A stretch of 64,000 nucleotides of DNA, taken from positions 2,108,001-2,172,000 of the forward strand of contig CBDIBC010000005.1 of the NCBI GenBank assembly GCA_965276635.1, in the 5' to 3' direction. The DNA is from CBDIBC01 sp965276635 (GTDB lineage Bacteria > Actinomycetota > Acidimicrobiia > Acidimicrobiales > Palsa-688). This document shows, one piece after another, positions 24,137-32,745 of the stretch. Both the position numbers and the translations under genes were made by a program. The notes under the pieces were generated by a model. It had not been told where the DNA came from, did not search any database, and worked only from the letters and a program-made list of their open reading frames with translations. The stretch's first letter is position 1. Each line of letters begins with the position of its first letter.

Positions 24137-24553
24137 ATGATCCCCAGCTTCCCCATCACCCAGGTGGACCGCATCGTGCGTCGCACCCTGGTGTCGTCGG
24201 GCGCCGTCGGTCTGGTCGCCATCGTGACGGCCGTCGTCCTCGGATACCCGCTCGTCGCCCCGGGTGTGATCCTCGGCCTGGTGATGGCCGTGTTCAACCA
24301 TCGGATCTTCCAGTCCTCGGCCATGCGGTTCATCGACACCGAGGGCGCCATCCAGCGCAAGCCGTTCGCCGGCAGCGTCTTCCTGCGGCTCGGTGCGTGC
24401 ACCGCGGTCGCCATCGCCCTGCTCGTCTGGCTACGCCCGGCGGGTTGGGGCGTCATCGGTGGGCTGGCCATCTTCCAGGCCCTGATGCTGCTGAACTCGA
24501 TCGTGGCCCTGATCGGCTACCAGCGAAGCGAAGGGAGCGCCGGTGGCGCCTGA
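24137..24553 (+). CDS. ATP synthase subunit I-like membrane protein
   Basis: 138 residues with four predicted helices (GAVGLVAIVTAVVLGYPLV, GVILGLVMAVFNHRIF, LGACTAVAIALLVWL, VIGGLAIFQALMLLNSIVAL), the AtpI layout. AtpI aids c-ring assembly. ATG 24137 is preferred over TTG 24110. The stop overlaps the atpB GTG by 11 bases, so translation is coupled to subunit a. Confidence 0.8.
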   Translation: MIPSFPITQVDRIVRRTLVSSGAVGLVAIVTAVVLGYPLVAPGVILGLVMAVFNHRIFQSSAMRFIDTEGAIQRKPFAGSVFLRLGACTAVAIALLVWLRPAGWGVIGGLAIFQALMLLNSIVALIGYQRSEGSAGGA

Positions 24554-25271
24554 TCTCCTGGCCGCCGTGCCCACCCGCCTGCTGGCGGTACCCCCCATCC
24601 CCGTCGGCGATCACGTCACACGCAGTGGGCTGAACCTCGACACCATCTGGACCACGGTGATCGCGTCGGTCGTGATCCTGGCGCTGGGCTTCTACGTGCG
24701 GAACCGAGCCACGGCGGAGACACCGAGCAAGCTGCAACTGGCGTGGGAGTTCGTGGTCGGGTCCGTCGGTGACCAGGTCGAGCAGAGCCTGGGTCCGAAG
24801 TACCGACGCGCCGCGCCGTTGGCGGTGGCCATCTTCGTGCTGGTCCTGGTCGCCGACTGGGTCGAGATCCTGCCCGGCCTGTTCCACAACACCGACTACC
24901 TTCCGTCCCCGACCGCCGACGTGAACCTGTGCTACGCCCTCGGCGTCCTGGTGTTCGTGGTGACGAACTTCGAAGGGATACGGGCCAAAGGAGTGGGGCG
25001 GCACCTCAAGGACTTCTTCAGCCCCCTCCACTTCCTCGAACAGGTCACCCGACCGTTGACGCTGGCCCTCCGGCTGTTCGGGAACCTGTTCGCCGGCGGG
25101 ATCATGATCGCCCTGCTGCTGGCGTTCCCCATCTACTTCTTCCCTGCCAGCATCGTCTTGACGGTGGTGTGGAAGCTGTTCGACATGTTCATCGGTGCGA
25201 TACAGGCATTCATCTTCGCTCTGCTGACCATCCTCTACTACCAGTTCGCCACGGAGACCGAAGGCCACTAG
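24543..25271 (+). CDS. atpB: ATP synthase Fo subunit a
   Basis: 242 residues, five or six transmembrane helices. Subunit a forms the proton half-channels. The essential arginine is R177 in LTLALRLFGNLFAGG, and the last helix ends with IQAFIFALLTILYYQFA. GTG 24543 lies inside the end of the preceding gene with GAAGGGAG upstream. Length is typical for the actinobacterial form. Confidence 0.97.
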   Translation: MAPDLLAAVPTRLLAVPPIPVGDHVTRSGLNLDTIWTTVIASVVILALGFYVRNRATAETPSKLQLAWEFVVGSVGDQVEQSLGPKYRRAAPLAVAIFVLVLVADWVEILPGLFHNTDYLPSPTADVNLCYALGVLVFVVTNFEGIRAKGVGRHLKDFFSPLHFLEQVTRPLTLALRLFGNLFAGGIMIALLLAFPIYFFPASIVLTVVWKLFDMFIGAIQAFIFALLTILYYQFATETEGH

Positions 25272-25321
25272 GGTCCCGGCGCCCCATCGACCGACATCAC
25301 CCAGACAGGAGAGTTGACGCA

Positions 25322-25585
25322 ATGGCAGGTGCAACCACGCAAAAGGCCATCGAGCTGGCCGGAGCCTTCGCCGGTGGCGGTCTCGCCCTCGGCGGCGGCG
25401 CCATCGGCGCAGCCGTCGGCGACGGCCTGGCCGGCAGCCAGACGATCGCCGGCATCGCCCGTCAGCCCGAGGTCCAGGGTCGTCTGTACACGACCATGTT
25501 CCTGATCATCGGCCTGGTCGAGGGCATGTACTTCATCAATCTGGCGTTCGCGGCCCTCTTCGTGTTCGTCCTCGCCAAGGGCTAG
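25322..25585 (+). CDS. atpE: ATP synthase Fo subunit c
   Basis: 87 residues forming a two-helix hairpin. The first helix is glycine-rich (GAFAGGGLALGGGAIGAAVG), the polar loop is R47-Q48-P49, and the ion-binding carboxylate is E67 in IIGLVEGMYF. No sodium-type Q..ES/T signature is seen, so protons are the likely coupling ion. A good ribosome site (ACAGGAGAG) precedes the ATG. The longer open frame to 25314 is not needed. Confidence 0.97.
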   Translation: MAGATTQKAIELAGAFAGGGLALGGGAIGAAVGDGLAGSQTIAGIARQPEVQGRLYTTMFLIIGLVEGMYFINLAFAALFVFVLAKG

Positions 25586-25598
25586 GTGGAGGGTCCCG

Positions 25599-26129
25599 GT
25601 GCTGGCTGCCAGCAGCAACTTCCTTGTCCCCAACGCCACGTTCGTGGTGGAGTTGGTGGCGTTCCTCGTGGTGCTCGGGGTCTTGGCCCGCTACGTCCTC
25701 CCCGTCGTCAACACGTCGATGGAGGCGCGCCAGAAGACCATCCGCCAGTCGCTCGAGGACGCGGAGACGGCGAAGCGGCGGGCCGAGGAGGCCGAGGCCG
25801 ACTATCGCCGGACCATGGAGCAGGCCCGCCAGGAGGCGAGGGGCATGGTCGACGAGGCCAACAAGCTCGGCGAGCAGCTGCGCGCCGACCTGCGTCAGCG
25901 GGGTGAGCAGGAGTACGAGCGCATTATCTCGCGTGCCCAGTCCGATATCGACGCGTCTGCCCGCCGGGCGGCGGAGGAGCTGCGCCAGCAGGTGTCGGGG
26001 ATGGTCATCACCGTGGTGGAGCGGGTGATCGGCGAGGGGTTCGGCGCCGACGAGCATCGAGCGCTCATCGACCGCACCATCGAGCAGGTGGAGCGCGAGG
26101 CCGCGGCGGCACCCGAGGTGAACGCGTAG
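25599..26129 (+). CDS. atpF: ATP synthase Fo subunit b
   Basis: 176 residues. One N-terminal helix (FVVELVAFLVVLGVLARYVL) is followed by a long charged coiled coil (RRAEEAEADYRRTMEQARQE) that forms the peripheral stalk and binds delta. GTG 25599 follows GGAGGG. The stop abuts the atpH GTG exactly. Confidence 0.96.
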   Translation: MLAASSNFLVPNATFVVELVAFLVVLGVLARYVLPVVNTSMEARQKTIRQSLEDAETAKRRAEEAEADYRRTMEQARQEARGMVDEANKLGEQLRADLRQRGEQEYERIISRAQSDIDASARRAAEELRQQVSGMVITVVERVIGEGFGADEHRALIDRTIEQVEREAAAAPEVNA

Positions 26130-27035
26130 GTGCGCGAGAGCATCCGGGGCTATACTGAGGCGGTCATCGAGGAGGTCGCCAGCGACCTGCCCCAGCTCGC
26201 CGACGAGCTGAGTGGCTTCTCGGGCCTGCTGGCCAGCAGCGGCGATCTCCGATCCGTCCTGTCCGATCCCGGGCTGCCGATCCATGCGCGTCGCGGTGTC
26301 GTCACCGACCTCCTCTCGGATCGGTTCAGTGCCGGCGCAGTCCGCCTGCTGACCCAGATCATCGAGGTCGACCGGGCCACCAACTTCGACGAGGACGTGA
26401 CCTGGGTGGCCGGGAGGGTCGTGGCCGCCAGAGATGGTCTGGTGCCGATCGGCGACGGACCGCTCGGACGGACCACCGCCGCGGAGCGGATCGACGGCTA
26501 CGCCACCGCAGTCCTCGAATCGGTGCGTGCCGACGACGCCTTCGGTGACGTCGAGGACGAGCTGTTCCGCTTCGCTCGCATCATCGATGGCTCCGATGAG
26601 CTGCGCGCCGCCCTCACCGACCGGGAGCTGCCGGTGGAGGTCCGCCACGGCCTGGTCCGCGATCTGGTCGCATCCAAGGTGTCGATCGCCACCGAACGCC
26701 TGGTCGGATACGCCGCCCGGGTGGGTCGGCCCCGCGACTACCTCGAACTGCTTGCTGCGGTCACTGAGCGGGTGGCTGAGGAGTCGCATCGCCAGGTGGC
26801 CGAGGTCCGGGCCGCAGTTGCCCTGACCGACGCTCAGGAGCGACGGTTGGCGGCTGCGCTCAGTCGCATCATCGGCCACCAGATCGATGTTCGGGTCATC
26901 GTCGACGCCGGAGTCCTGGGTGGTTTCGTCGCCAGCATCGGCGACGCGGTCGTGGACGGCAGCACCCGCCACCGTCTCGAACAGCTGAAAGATCGCCTCG
27001 TGCTGCCCGAGGCCACCGTGACCACAGGTCCATGA
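26130..27035 (+). CDS. atpH: ATP synthase F1 subunit delta with duplicated N-terminal domain
   Basis: 301 residues against the usual ~180. Delta (OSCP) joins the b stalk to the alpha3beta3 head. The N-terminal helical domain appears twice. Copy 1 (about 5-80) reads IRGYTEAVIEEV, then LRSVLSDPGLPIHARRGVV and LLTQIIEVDRA. Copy 2 (about 121-200) reads IDGYATAVLESV, then LRAALTDRELPVEVRHGLV and LVGYAARVGR. The normal C-terminal part follows once (VAEVRAAVALTDAQERRLAA, then IDVRVIVDAGVLGGFVA). In mycobacteria delta is instead fused to b; here b is separate. GTG 26130 directly follows the atpF stop. Confidence 0.92.
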   Translation: MRESIRGYTEAVIEEVASDLPQLADELSGFSGLLASSGDLRSVLSDPGLPIHARRGVVTDLLSDRFSAGAVRLLTQIIEVDRATNFDEDVTWVAGRVVAARDGLVPIGDGPLGRTTAAERIDGYATAVLESVRADDAFGDVEDELFRFARIIDGSDELRAALTDRELPVEVRHGLVRDLVASKVSIATERLVGYAARVGRPRDYLELLAAVTERVAEESHRQVAEVRAAVALTDAQERRLAAALSRIIGHQIDVRVIVDAGVLGGFVASIGDAVVDGSTRHRLEQLKDRLVLPEATVTTGP

Positions 27036-27039
27036 GAAC

Positions 27040-27090
27040 CTCGACATTGAAGGCCACTCGACATTGAAAACCACTCGACATTGAGAACCA
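27040..27090. repeat. 17-bp tandem repeat in the atpH-atpA spacer
   Basis: Three units, CTCGACATTGAAGGCCA (27040-27056), CTCGACATTGAAAACCA (27057-27073) and CTCGACATTGAGAACCA (27074-27090). They fill the whole spacer up to the atpA ribosome site AGGAG. They are more AT-rich than the operon. Confidence 0.92.
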
Positions 27091-27099
27091 GGAGCCTGG

Positions 27100-28695
27100 A
27101 TGGCTGAGCTGACAATCAACGCCAACGACATAGCCGAGGCTCTGCGCCGCAACGTGGAGGACTTCCGTCCGGATGTCTCGCGCGAGCAGGTCGGCCGTAT
27201 CCGCGATGTCGGTGACGGCATCGCCCGGGTGACCGGCCTGGCCGATGCCGCCGTGAACGAGCTGTTGGAGTTCGAGAACGGGGTGGTCGGCCTGGCCCTG
27301 AACCTGGACGAGGACTCCATCGGCGCCGTGGTCCTCGGCGACGTCGCCCATCTCGACGAGGGTCAGATCGTTCGGGCCACCGGCCGCATCCTGTCGGTGC
27401 CCGTCGGCGACGCGCTCCTCGGTCGGGTCGTGAACCCGCTCGGTGAGCCGGTCGACGGGAAGGGAGCCCTGAGCGGCACCACCCCCCGCCGGCTCGAGGT
27501 GCAGGCACCAGGCATCACCGCCCGCCAGCCCGTCAGCGAGCCGCTGCAGACGGGCATCAAGGCCATCGACACCATGACCCCCGTCGGTCGCGGCCAGCGT
27601 GAGCTGATCATCGGCGACCGCAAGACCGGCAAGACGACCGTCGCCATCGACACCATCCTGAACCAGGCCGGCCAGGGCGTGAAGTGCATCTACGTGGCCA
27701 TCGGCCAGAAGGGCTCGACGGTGGCCCAGACCGTTGACACCCTCCGGGAGCACGGCGCCCTCGAGTACACGGTGGTCGTGAACGCTCCCGCCTCGGAGCC
27801 GGCGCCGTTCAAGTACCTGGCGCCGTACGCCGGCTGCGCCATGGGACAGCACTGGATGGAGAACGGTGAGCACGCCTTGATCGTCTACGACGACCTGTCC
27901 AAGCAGGCCGAGGCCTACCGCCAGCTGTCGCTGCTCCTGCGCCGGCCGCCGGGCCGCGAGGCGTACCCGGGGGACGTCTTCTACCTGCACAGCCGGTTGC
28001 TGGAGCGGGCGGCCAAGCTGTCCGACGATCGCGGCGGCGGCTCGTTGACCGCGCTGCCGATCATCGAGACCAAGGCCGGTGACATCTCCGCCTACATCCC
28101 GACCAACGTCATCTCCATCACCGACGGCCAGGTGTTCCTGGAGACGGACCTGTTCTATGCCGGTGTCCGCCCGGCCATCAACGTCGGGAACTCCGTGTCC
28201 CGGGTCGGTGGGTCGGCCCAGACGAAGGCCATGAAGGCCGTGGTCGGCACCCTGAAGACGGACCTGGCCCAGTTTCGCGACCTGGAGTCGTTCGCCACCT
28301 TCGGCTCCGAGCTCGACAAGGTCTCCCAGGCCCAACTCGACCGCGGCTACCGCCTCACCGAGCTGCTCAAGCAGCCGCAGAACCAGCCGGTGCCGGTCGA
28401 GGAGCAGGTGGTCGCCATCTTCGCCGGGACCAAGGGCTTCCTCGACGACGTGCAGGTGTCCGACGTCAGCCGCTTCGAGAGCGAGCTCGTCCAGTACGTG
28501 AAGAGCAACAACGCCGACATCCTCACCCACATCCGTGACCAGAAGTCCCTGCCGGACGGCGACGCGTTGGAGAACGCCGTCACCAGCTTCAAGAGTCGTT
28601 TCGCCGGCGGGTCGTCCCGAGCCCAGGCCGACAGCGCCTCGCCGGCGACCACCTCGTCCCCGGCCGGCACCGACACCTCGAGCACCGACAAGTAG
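27100..28695 (+). CDS. atpA: ATP synthase F1 subunit alpha
   Basis: 531 residues. The non-catalytic nucleotide subunit of the alpha3beta3 hexamer. P-loop GDRKTGKTTVAID lies near 172-184, ALIVYDDLSKQA is Walker B, and the alpha signature PAINVGNSVSRVGGSAQ is present. The C-terminal tail (TTSSPAGTDTSSTDK) is low complexity and longer than usual. ATG 27100 follows AGGAG, right after the 17-bp repeat array. Confidence 0.98.
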   Translation: MAELTINANDIAEALRRNVEDFRPDVSREQVGRIRDVGDGIARVTGLADAAVNELLEFENGVVGLALNLDEDSIGAVVLGDVAHLDEGQIVRATGRILSVPVGDALLGRVVNPLGEPVDGKGALSGTTPRRLEVQAPGITARQPVSEPLQTGIKAIDTMTPVGRGQRELIIGDRKTGKTTVAIDTILNQAGQGVKCIYVAIGQKGSTVAQTVDTLREHGALEYTVVVNAPASEPAPFKYLAPYAGCAMGQHWMENGEHALIVYDDLSKQAEAYRQLSLLLRRPPGREAYPGDVFYLHSRLLERAAKLSDDRGGGSLTALPIIETKAGDISAYIPTNVISITDGQVFLETDLFYAGVRPAINVGNSVSRVGGSAQTKAMKAVVGTLKTDLAQFRDLESFATFGSELDKVSQAQLDRGYRLTELLKQPQNQPVPVEEQVVAIFAGTKGFLDDVQVSDVSRFESELVQYVKSNNADILTHIRDQKSLPDGDALENAVTSFKSRFAGGSSRAQADSASPATTSSPAGTDTSSTDK

Positions 28696-28705
28696 GGACG
28701 GGCAC

Positions 28706-29692
28706 ATGGCCGGCGGTCAGGAACGTGAGCTGCGGAGACGCATCCGCAGCATCCAGTCCACCAAGAAGATCACGCGCGCCATGGAGTTGATCGCTGCGTC
28801 GCGGATCGTGCGCGCCCAGCAGGCCATCGCCGCCGCCCGGCCGTACGTGGAGAAGATGGCGGAGGTGGTCGGCCATCTCGCCGACACCCCCGACGGCCGG
28901 GCCCACCCGCTCTTCCGGGAGCCCGAGCAGGTTCGCAAGGTGGCCATCATCGCCATCGCCGGCGACCGGGGCCTCTCAGGGGCCTATAACTCATCGGTCA
29001 TCCGGGCCGCCGAGCGGGTGGCGCGGGAGCGGGGTGCAGCCGGAGCCGATGCCACCGTCGTCGCCGTCGGCCGCAAGGTGATCAACCATTTCCGCTTCCG
29101 CAACCGGGATCTGGCGGCCACCTTCACCGGGTTCTCCGAGCGGCCGACCTCGGCCAACGCCAGGGAGATCGTGGACGCGGTCATGGGGCCGTTCACCGAT
29201 GGCGAGCTCGACGAGATCGTCCTCGTCTACACCCACTTCGTCTCCGCCGGCAGCCAGCACGTCCGGGTTCGCAAGCTCGTACCCCTCGACCCCGATGCGG
29301 CCCAGCCCGACACCAGTCCAGCGAGGCCGGACAGGCCGGCGCAGACGGCGGACGGCGCCGACCAGTCGCACGCCGACTACGAGTTCGAGCCCGACCCCGG
29401 TGAGATCCTCGACCGGCTGCTCCCGAGCTGGCTGCAGGCCGAGATCCTGGCCGCCCTGCTGTCGGCGTCGGCGTCCGAGTACGCCGCTCGACAGCGGGCC
29501 ATGAAGGCGGCGACCGACAACGCCGACGACCTGATCAAGACGCTGAGCCGCATCATGAACCGTGCCCGCCAGGACGCCATCACCACCGAGATCATGGAGA
29601 TCGTCGGTGGAGCGGAGGCCCTCCGGGGTGGCGGCGTCGACCACGGCGCCTACCTCGAGACCTACGTGCAGGCCGCGTCCTTTCCCAGCTGA
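28706..29692 (+). CDS. atpG: ATP synthase F1 subunit gamma
   Basis: 328 residues. Gamma is the rotating central shaft. The N-terminal helix (RRRIRSIQSTKKITRAMELI) and C-terminal helix (MKAATDNADDLIKTLSRIMN, then AITTEIMEIVGGAEA) form the coiled coil. A proline-rich insertion of about 35 residues (DAAQPDTSPARPDRPAQ onward, near 197-230) lies in the globular domain; insertions here are known in actinobacterial gamma. ATG 28706 lies ten bases after the atpA stop. Confidence 0.97.
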   Translation: MAGGQERELRRRIRSIQSTKKITRAMELIAASRIVRAQQAIAAARPYVEKMAEVVGHLADTPDGRAHPLFREPEQVRKVAIIAIAGDRGLSGAYNSSVIRAAERVARERGAAGADATVVAVGRKVINHFRFRNRDLAATFTGFSERPTSANAREIVDAVMGPFTDGELDEIVLVYTHFVSAGSQHVRVRKLVPLDPDAAQPDTSPARPDRPAQTADGADQSHADYEFEPDPGEILDRLLPSWLQAEILAALLSASASEYAARQRAMKAATDNADDLIKTLSRIMNRARQDAITTEIMEIVGGAEALRGGGVDHGAYLETYVQAASFPS

Positions 29693-29743
29693 GGCAGTTC
29701 TCTCGCAATCGCCTAGCCCCCGTTCGCATCCTAGGAGTCACCC

Positions 29744-31192
29744 ATGAGCACAACCGCTGAGGCCACCAACACCGAAGCCGGCCAGACCGCCGACGGGCGG
29801 GTCGTCGCCATCGCCGGGCCGGTGGTGGACGTCGAGTTCCCGCCCCACGCCCTGCCCGAGATCAACTTCGCCGTGGAGATGGACGTCGAGCTGGAGGACG
29901 AGAAGTCCACCATCATCGCCGAGGTCGCACAGCAGATCGGTGACGGACGGGTGCGCTGCATCTGCCTGCAGCAGACCGACGGCCTGCGCCGCGGCACCCC
30001 AGTGCGCAACACCGGGCACGGCATCACCGTGCCGGTCGGCAACGGGGTGCTCGGCCATGTCTTCAACGTCTCCGGCCGCCCCCTCGACACCGACACGGTC
30101 GAGGGCGTCGAAGACCACTGGGAGATCCACCGGCCAGCCCCGCCGTTCGACGAGCTCGAGCCCCAGTCCCAGATGTTCGAGACCGGCATCAAGGTCATCG
30201 ACCTCCTCGAGCCCTACGTGCAGGGCGGCAAGATCGGCCTGTTCGGCGGCGCCGGGGTGGGCAAGACCGTGATCATCCTGGAGATGATCAACCGGGTCGC
30301 CCAGCAGCACGGCGGTGTGTCGGTGTTCGCCGGCGTCGGCGAGCGCACCCGTGAGGGCACCGACCTGTGGCTGGAGATGCAGGAGTCGGGCGTCATCGAG
30401 AAGGCCGCCCTGGTCTACGGGCAGATGGACGAGCCCCCGGGCGTACGGCTGCGAGTCGCCCTGTCGGCGCTGACGATGGCCGAGTACTTTCGCGACGTCA
30501 AGGACCAGGACGTCCTGCTGTTCGTGGACAACATCTTCCGGTTCGTCCAGGCCGGCTCCGAGGTGTCGACCCTGCTCGGCCGCATGCCGTCCGCAGTGGG
30601 CTACCAGCCCACCCTGGCCGACGAGATGGGCGAGCTGCAGGAGCGGATCACCTCCACCAAGGGTCGTTCCATCACCTCCATCCAGGCCGTGTACGTGCCC
30701 GCCGACGACTACACCGACCCGGCGCCGTTCACCACATTCACCCACCTCGACGCCACTACCGAGCTGTCCCGCCAGATCGCCGCCCTCGGCATCTACCCCG
30801 CGGTGGACCCGCTCGCCTCCACCTCGAGCATCCTGGCCCCCGAGGTCGTCGGCGACCGGCACTACGACGTGGCCCGTCGGGTGCAGGAGGTCCTGCAGCG
30901 GAACAGAGAGCTGCAGGACATCATCGCCATCCTCGGCCTCGACGAGCTGTCGGAGGAGGACCGCATCGCCGTTTCCCGGGCCCGCAAGATCCAGCGGTTC
31001 CTCTCCCAGCCGTTCTTCGTCGGCGAGGTCTTCACCGGGCTCAAGGGCATCTACGTCCCGGTCGCCGAGACGGTCGAGTCGTTCGAGCAGCTGGTGAACG
31101 GCGACCTCGACGACCTGCCCGAGCAGGCATTCCTCAACGTCGGGAACGCAGACGGGGCCCGTGAGAAGGCCAAGCAGCTGCAGGACAGCTGA
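29744..31192 (+). CDS. atpD: ATP synthase F1 subunit beta
   Basis: 482 residues. The catalytic subunit. P-loop GGAGVGKTVIILEMI lies near 167-181, the catalytic glutamate sits in GVGERTREGTDL, Walker B is VLLFVDNIFRFVQAGSE, and ALGIYPAVDPLASTSS is also conserved. The ATG follows CTAGGAG, 51 bases after the atpG stop. Confidence 0.98.
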   Translation: MSTTAEATNTEAGQTADGRVVAIAGPVVDVEFPPHALPEINFAVEMDVELEDEKSTIIAEVAQQIGDGRVRCICLQQTDGLRRGTPVRNTGHGITVPVGNGVLGHVFNVSGRPLDTDTVEGVEDHWEIHRPAPPFDELEPQSQMFETGIKVIDLLEPYVQGGKIGLFGGAGVGKTVIILEMINRVAQQHGGVSVFAGVGERTREGTDLWLEMQESGVIEKAALVYGQMDEPPGVRLRVALSALTMAEYFRDVKDQDVLLFVDNIFRFVQAGSEVSTLLGRMPSAVGYQPTLADEMGELQERITSTKGRSITSIQAVYVPADDYTDPAPFTTFTHLDATTELSRQIAALGIYPAVDPLASTSSILAPEVVGDRHYDVARRVQEVLQRNRELQDIIAILGLDELSEEDRIAVSRARKIQRFLSQPFFVGEVFTGLKGIYVPVAETVESFEQLVNGDLDDLPEQAFLNVGNADGAREKAKQLQDS

Positions 31193-31200
31193 GCGGACCG

Positions 31201-31614
31201 ATGGCTACCACCGCAGTCGAGATCGTCAGCCCCGACCGCACCCTGTACTCGGGTGACGCGGAGATGCTCGTGGGCCGCACCGTCGAAGGCGAGATCGCCT
31301 TCCTGGCCGACCACACGCCGCTCATCGGGGCCCTGGATCCCTGTGTCGTCCGCGTCGTGCAGGAGAGCGGGGACGAGGTGCGCCTGGCCGTCGGCGGCGG
31401 CTTCGTCGAGGTACGCGACAACCGGGTCATCCTGCTGGCCGACCTGGCCGTGGCCGACGGCGACGTCGACGTGGAGGCGGCCAGAGCCGACCAGCATGAT
31501 GCCGAGGAGCGCCTGGGCGCCAACGCCGAGGACGCTGCCGCCGAGACCGACCTGAAGTGGGCGGAGGCCCGACTCGAGCTGGCCGGCCAGGCTCCCAGCC
31601 GCCAGGACTCCTGA
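31201..31614 (+). CDS. atpC: ATP synthase F1 subunit epsilon
   Basis: 137 residues. The N-terminal beta-sandwich (VEIVSPDRTLYSGDAEMLVG, then LADHTPLIGALDP) binds gamma and the c-ring. A C-terminal helical hairpin (DQHDAEERLG) can inhibit ATP hydrolysis. It is the last atp gene, eight bases after atpD. A copy of a 31-nt dispersed repeat follows at 31673. Confidence 0.96.
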   Translation: MATTAVEIVSPDRTLYSGDAEMLVGRTVEGEIAFLADHTPLIGALDPCVVRVVQESGDEVRLAVGGGFVEVRDNRVILLADLAVADGDVDVEAARADQHDAEERLGANAEDAAAETDLKWAEARLELAGQAPSRQDS

Positions 31615-31672
31615 CGCGTGCGAGTGCGGCAGGCCGGTCGGCCCGGCGCCAGCCGGTCGGCCGGTGATGGGC

Positions 31673-31703
31673 GCGGGGCGCAGCCCGGCAGGGGGCGCTG
31701 AGC
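31673..31703. repeat. 31-nt dispersed repeat, copy 2
   Basis: GCGGGGCGCAGCCCGGCAGG followed by GGGCGCTGAGC. It differs from 11018-11048 at two positions. It lies between atpC and the 2H/GNAT fusion gene, outside any coding frame. Confidence 0.75.
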
Positions 31704-31737
31704 CGACCACCGGCCGGTCGGGTCGGCGTGGCCGCTG

Positions 31738-32724
31738 ATGCCTCGGCACCGGCTGGGGGTCGCCCTGCTGCTCGACGGGCCCGTGGCCCACGAGGTCGAC
31801 GGCATCCGTCGGGCGCTCGGCGACCGATCCCTCGGCCACATCCCGCCCCACGTCACGCTGGTCCCACCCGTGAACGTGCGCGCCGACCAGCTCGGCGCCG
31901 CCCTCGATCGGGTGCGGGCTGCGGCCGCAGCCGGCGGTCCGCTGGATCTCACCCTCGGTCCGCCGGCGACGTTCCTCCCCGCCAACCCCGTGGTCTACCT
32001 CGACGTCGGCGGGCAGGTGGACCGGCTCCGGGCGCTGCGCGATGCCGTGTTCGCACCGCCGCTGGACCGGGACCTGGCCTGGCCATGGATCCCCCACGTC
32101 ACGTTGGCCGACGACGCCGACCCGCTGCGCATCGACGCCGCCCTGCTCGCGCTGGCCGGCTACGTCCGCCCCGTCGACATCGACCGCATCGTTCTCCTCG
32201 AACAGGTTAGCGACGTCAACGGTCGCCGTTGGCAGCCCCTGGCCGACGCCGCGCTCGGCCCACCGGCCGCGGTCGGGCGGGGTGGCGGCCTGGCCGTGAC
32301 GTTGATCGGCGGGCGGGTGATCGACCCACAGGCGGCCGCCCTGGTGGAGGCGGCTCGTGCGGCTGGCGCGGGCGGGGCTGGCGCGGGCGGGGCTGGCGCG
32401 GGCGGGGCTGGCGCGGGTGCCGGTCGCCCGGAGCTCGTCGTCACCGCCCGGCGCGAGGGGGCGACAGTGGGGGTCGCCGCCGCCTGGCGGGCCGACGACG
32501 GCGGCCACATCGGGGTGGTGGTGGCCGCCTCCACCCGGGGCCAGGGGATCGGAACGCACCTGCTGGCGGCCGCCGAGGCCGCCGTCCGTACTGCCGGCTG
32601 GGACTGCCCGGTGCTCCAGGCCCGGGGGCCCGCCGGCTTCTACCTGGCCCGCAGCCGCTGGTCGCGCCCCGAGGGCCCCGAGTCCCTGGGCGCGGGCCGG
32701 GATCCGGTGAGCGGCTCCGGGTGA
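31738..32724 (+). CDS. 2H phosphoesterase (2'-5' RNA ligase superfamily) fused to a GNAT acetyltransferase
   Basis: 328 residues in two domains. Residues 1 to about 185 are a 2H phosphoesterase with both catalytic H-x-T motifs (H38-T40 in IPPHVTLVPP, H120-T122 in IPHVTLADD). After a flexible linker (about 209-228, AGAGG repeated) comes a GNAT-type acetyl-CoA-binding segment (RGQGIGTHLLAAAEAAV, near 267-283) and a short C-terminal strand (LQARGPAGFYL). 2H enzymes act on cyclic phosphodiesters in RNA or nucleotides; GNATs acetylate amines. I do not know a characterised protein with this fusion. Start ATG 31738; no strong ribosome site. Confidence 0.8.
   Translation: MPRHRLGVALLLDGPVAHEVDGIRRALGDRSLGHIPPHVTLVPPVNVRADQLGAALDRVRAAAAAGGPLDLTLGPPATFLPANPVVYLDVGGQVDRLRALRDAVFAPPLDRDLAWPWIPHVTLADDADPLRIDAALLALAGYVRPVDIDRIVLLEQVSDVNGRRWQPLADAALGPPAAVGRGGGLAVTLIGGRVIDPQAAALVEAARAAGAGGAGAGGAGAGGAGAGAGRPELVVTARREGATVGVAAAWRADDGGHIGVVVAASTRGQGIGTHLLAAAEAAVRTAGWDCPVLQARGPAGFYLARSRWSRPEGPESLGAGRDPVSGSG
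32361..32420. repeat. 15-bp in-frame tandem repeat encoding the domain linker
   Basis: Three exact copies of GGCTGGCGCGGGCGG (32361-32375, 32376-32390, 32391-32405) and a degenerate fourth to 32420. Being a multiple of three, copy-number change would lengthen or shorten the Ala/Gly linker without a frameshift. Confidence 0.9.
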
Positions 32725-32745
32725 CCGGCGCCCCGCCCGCGCCCC

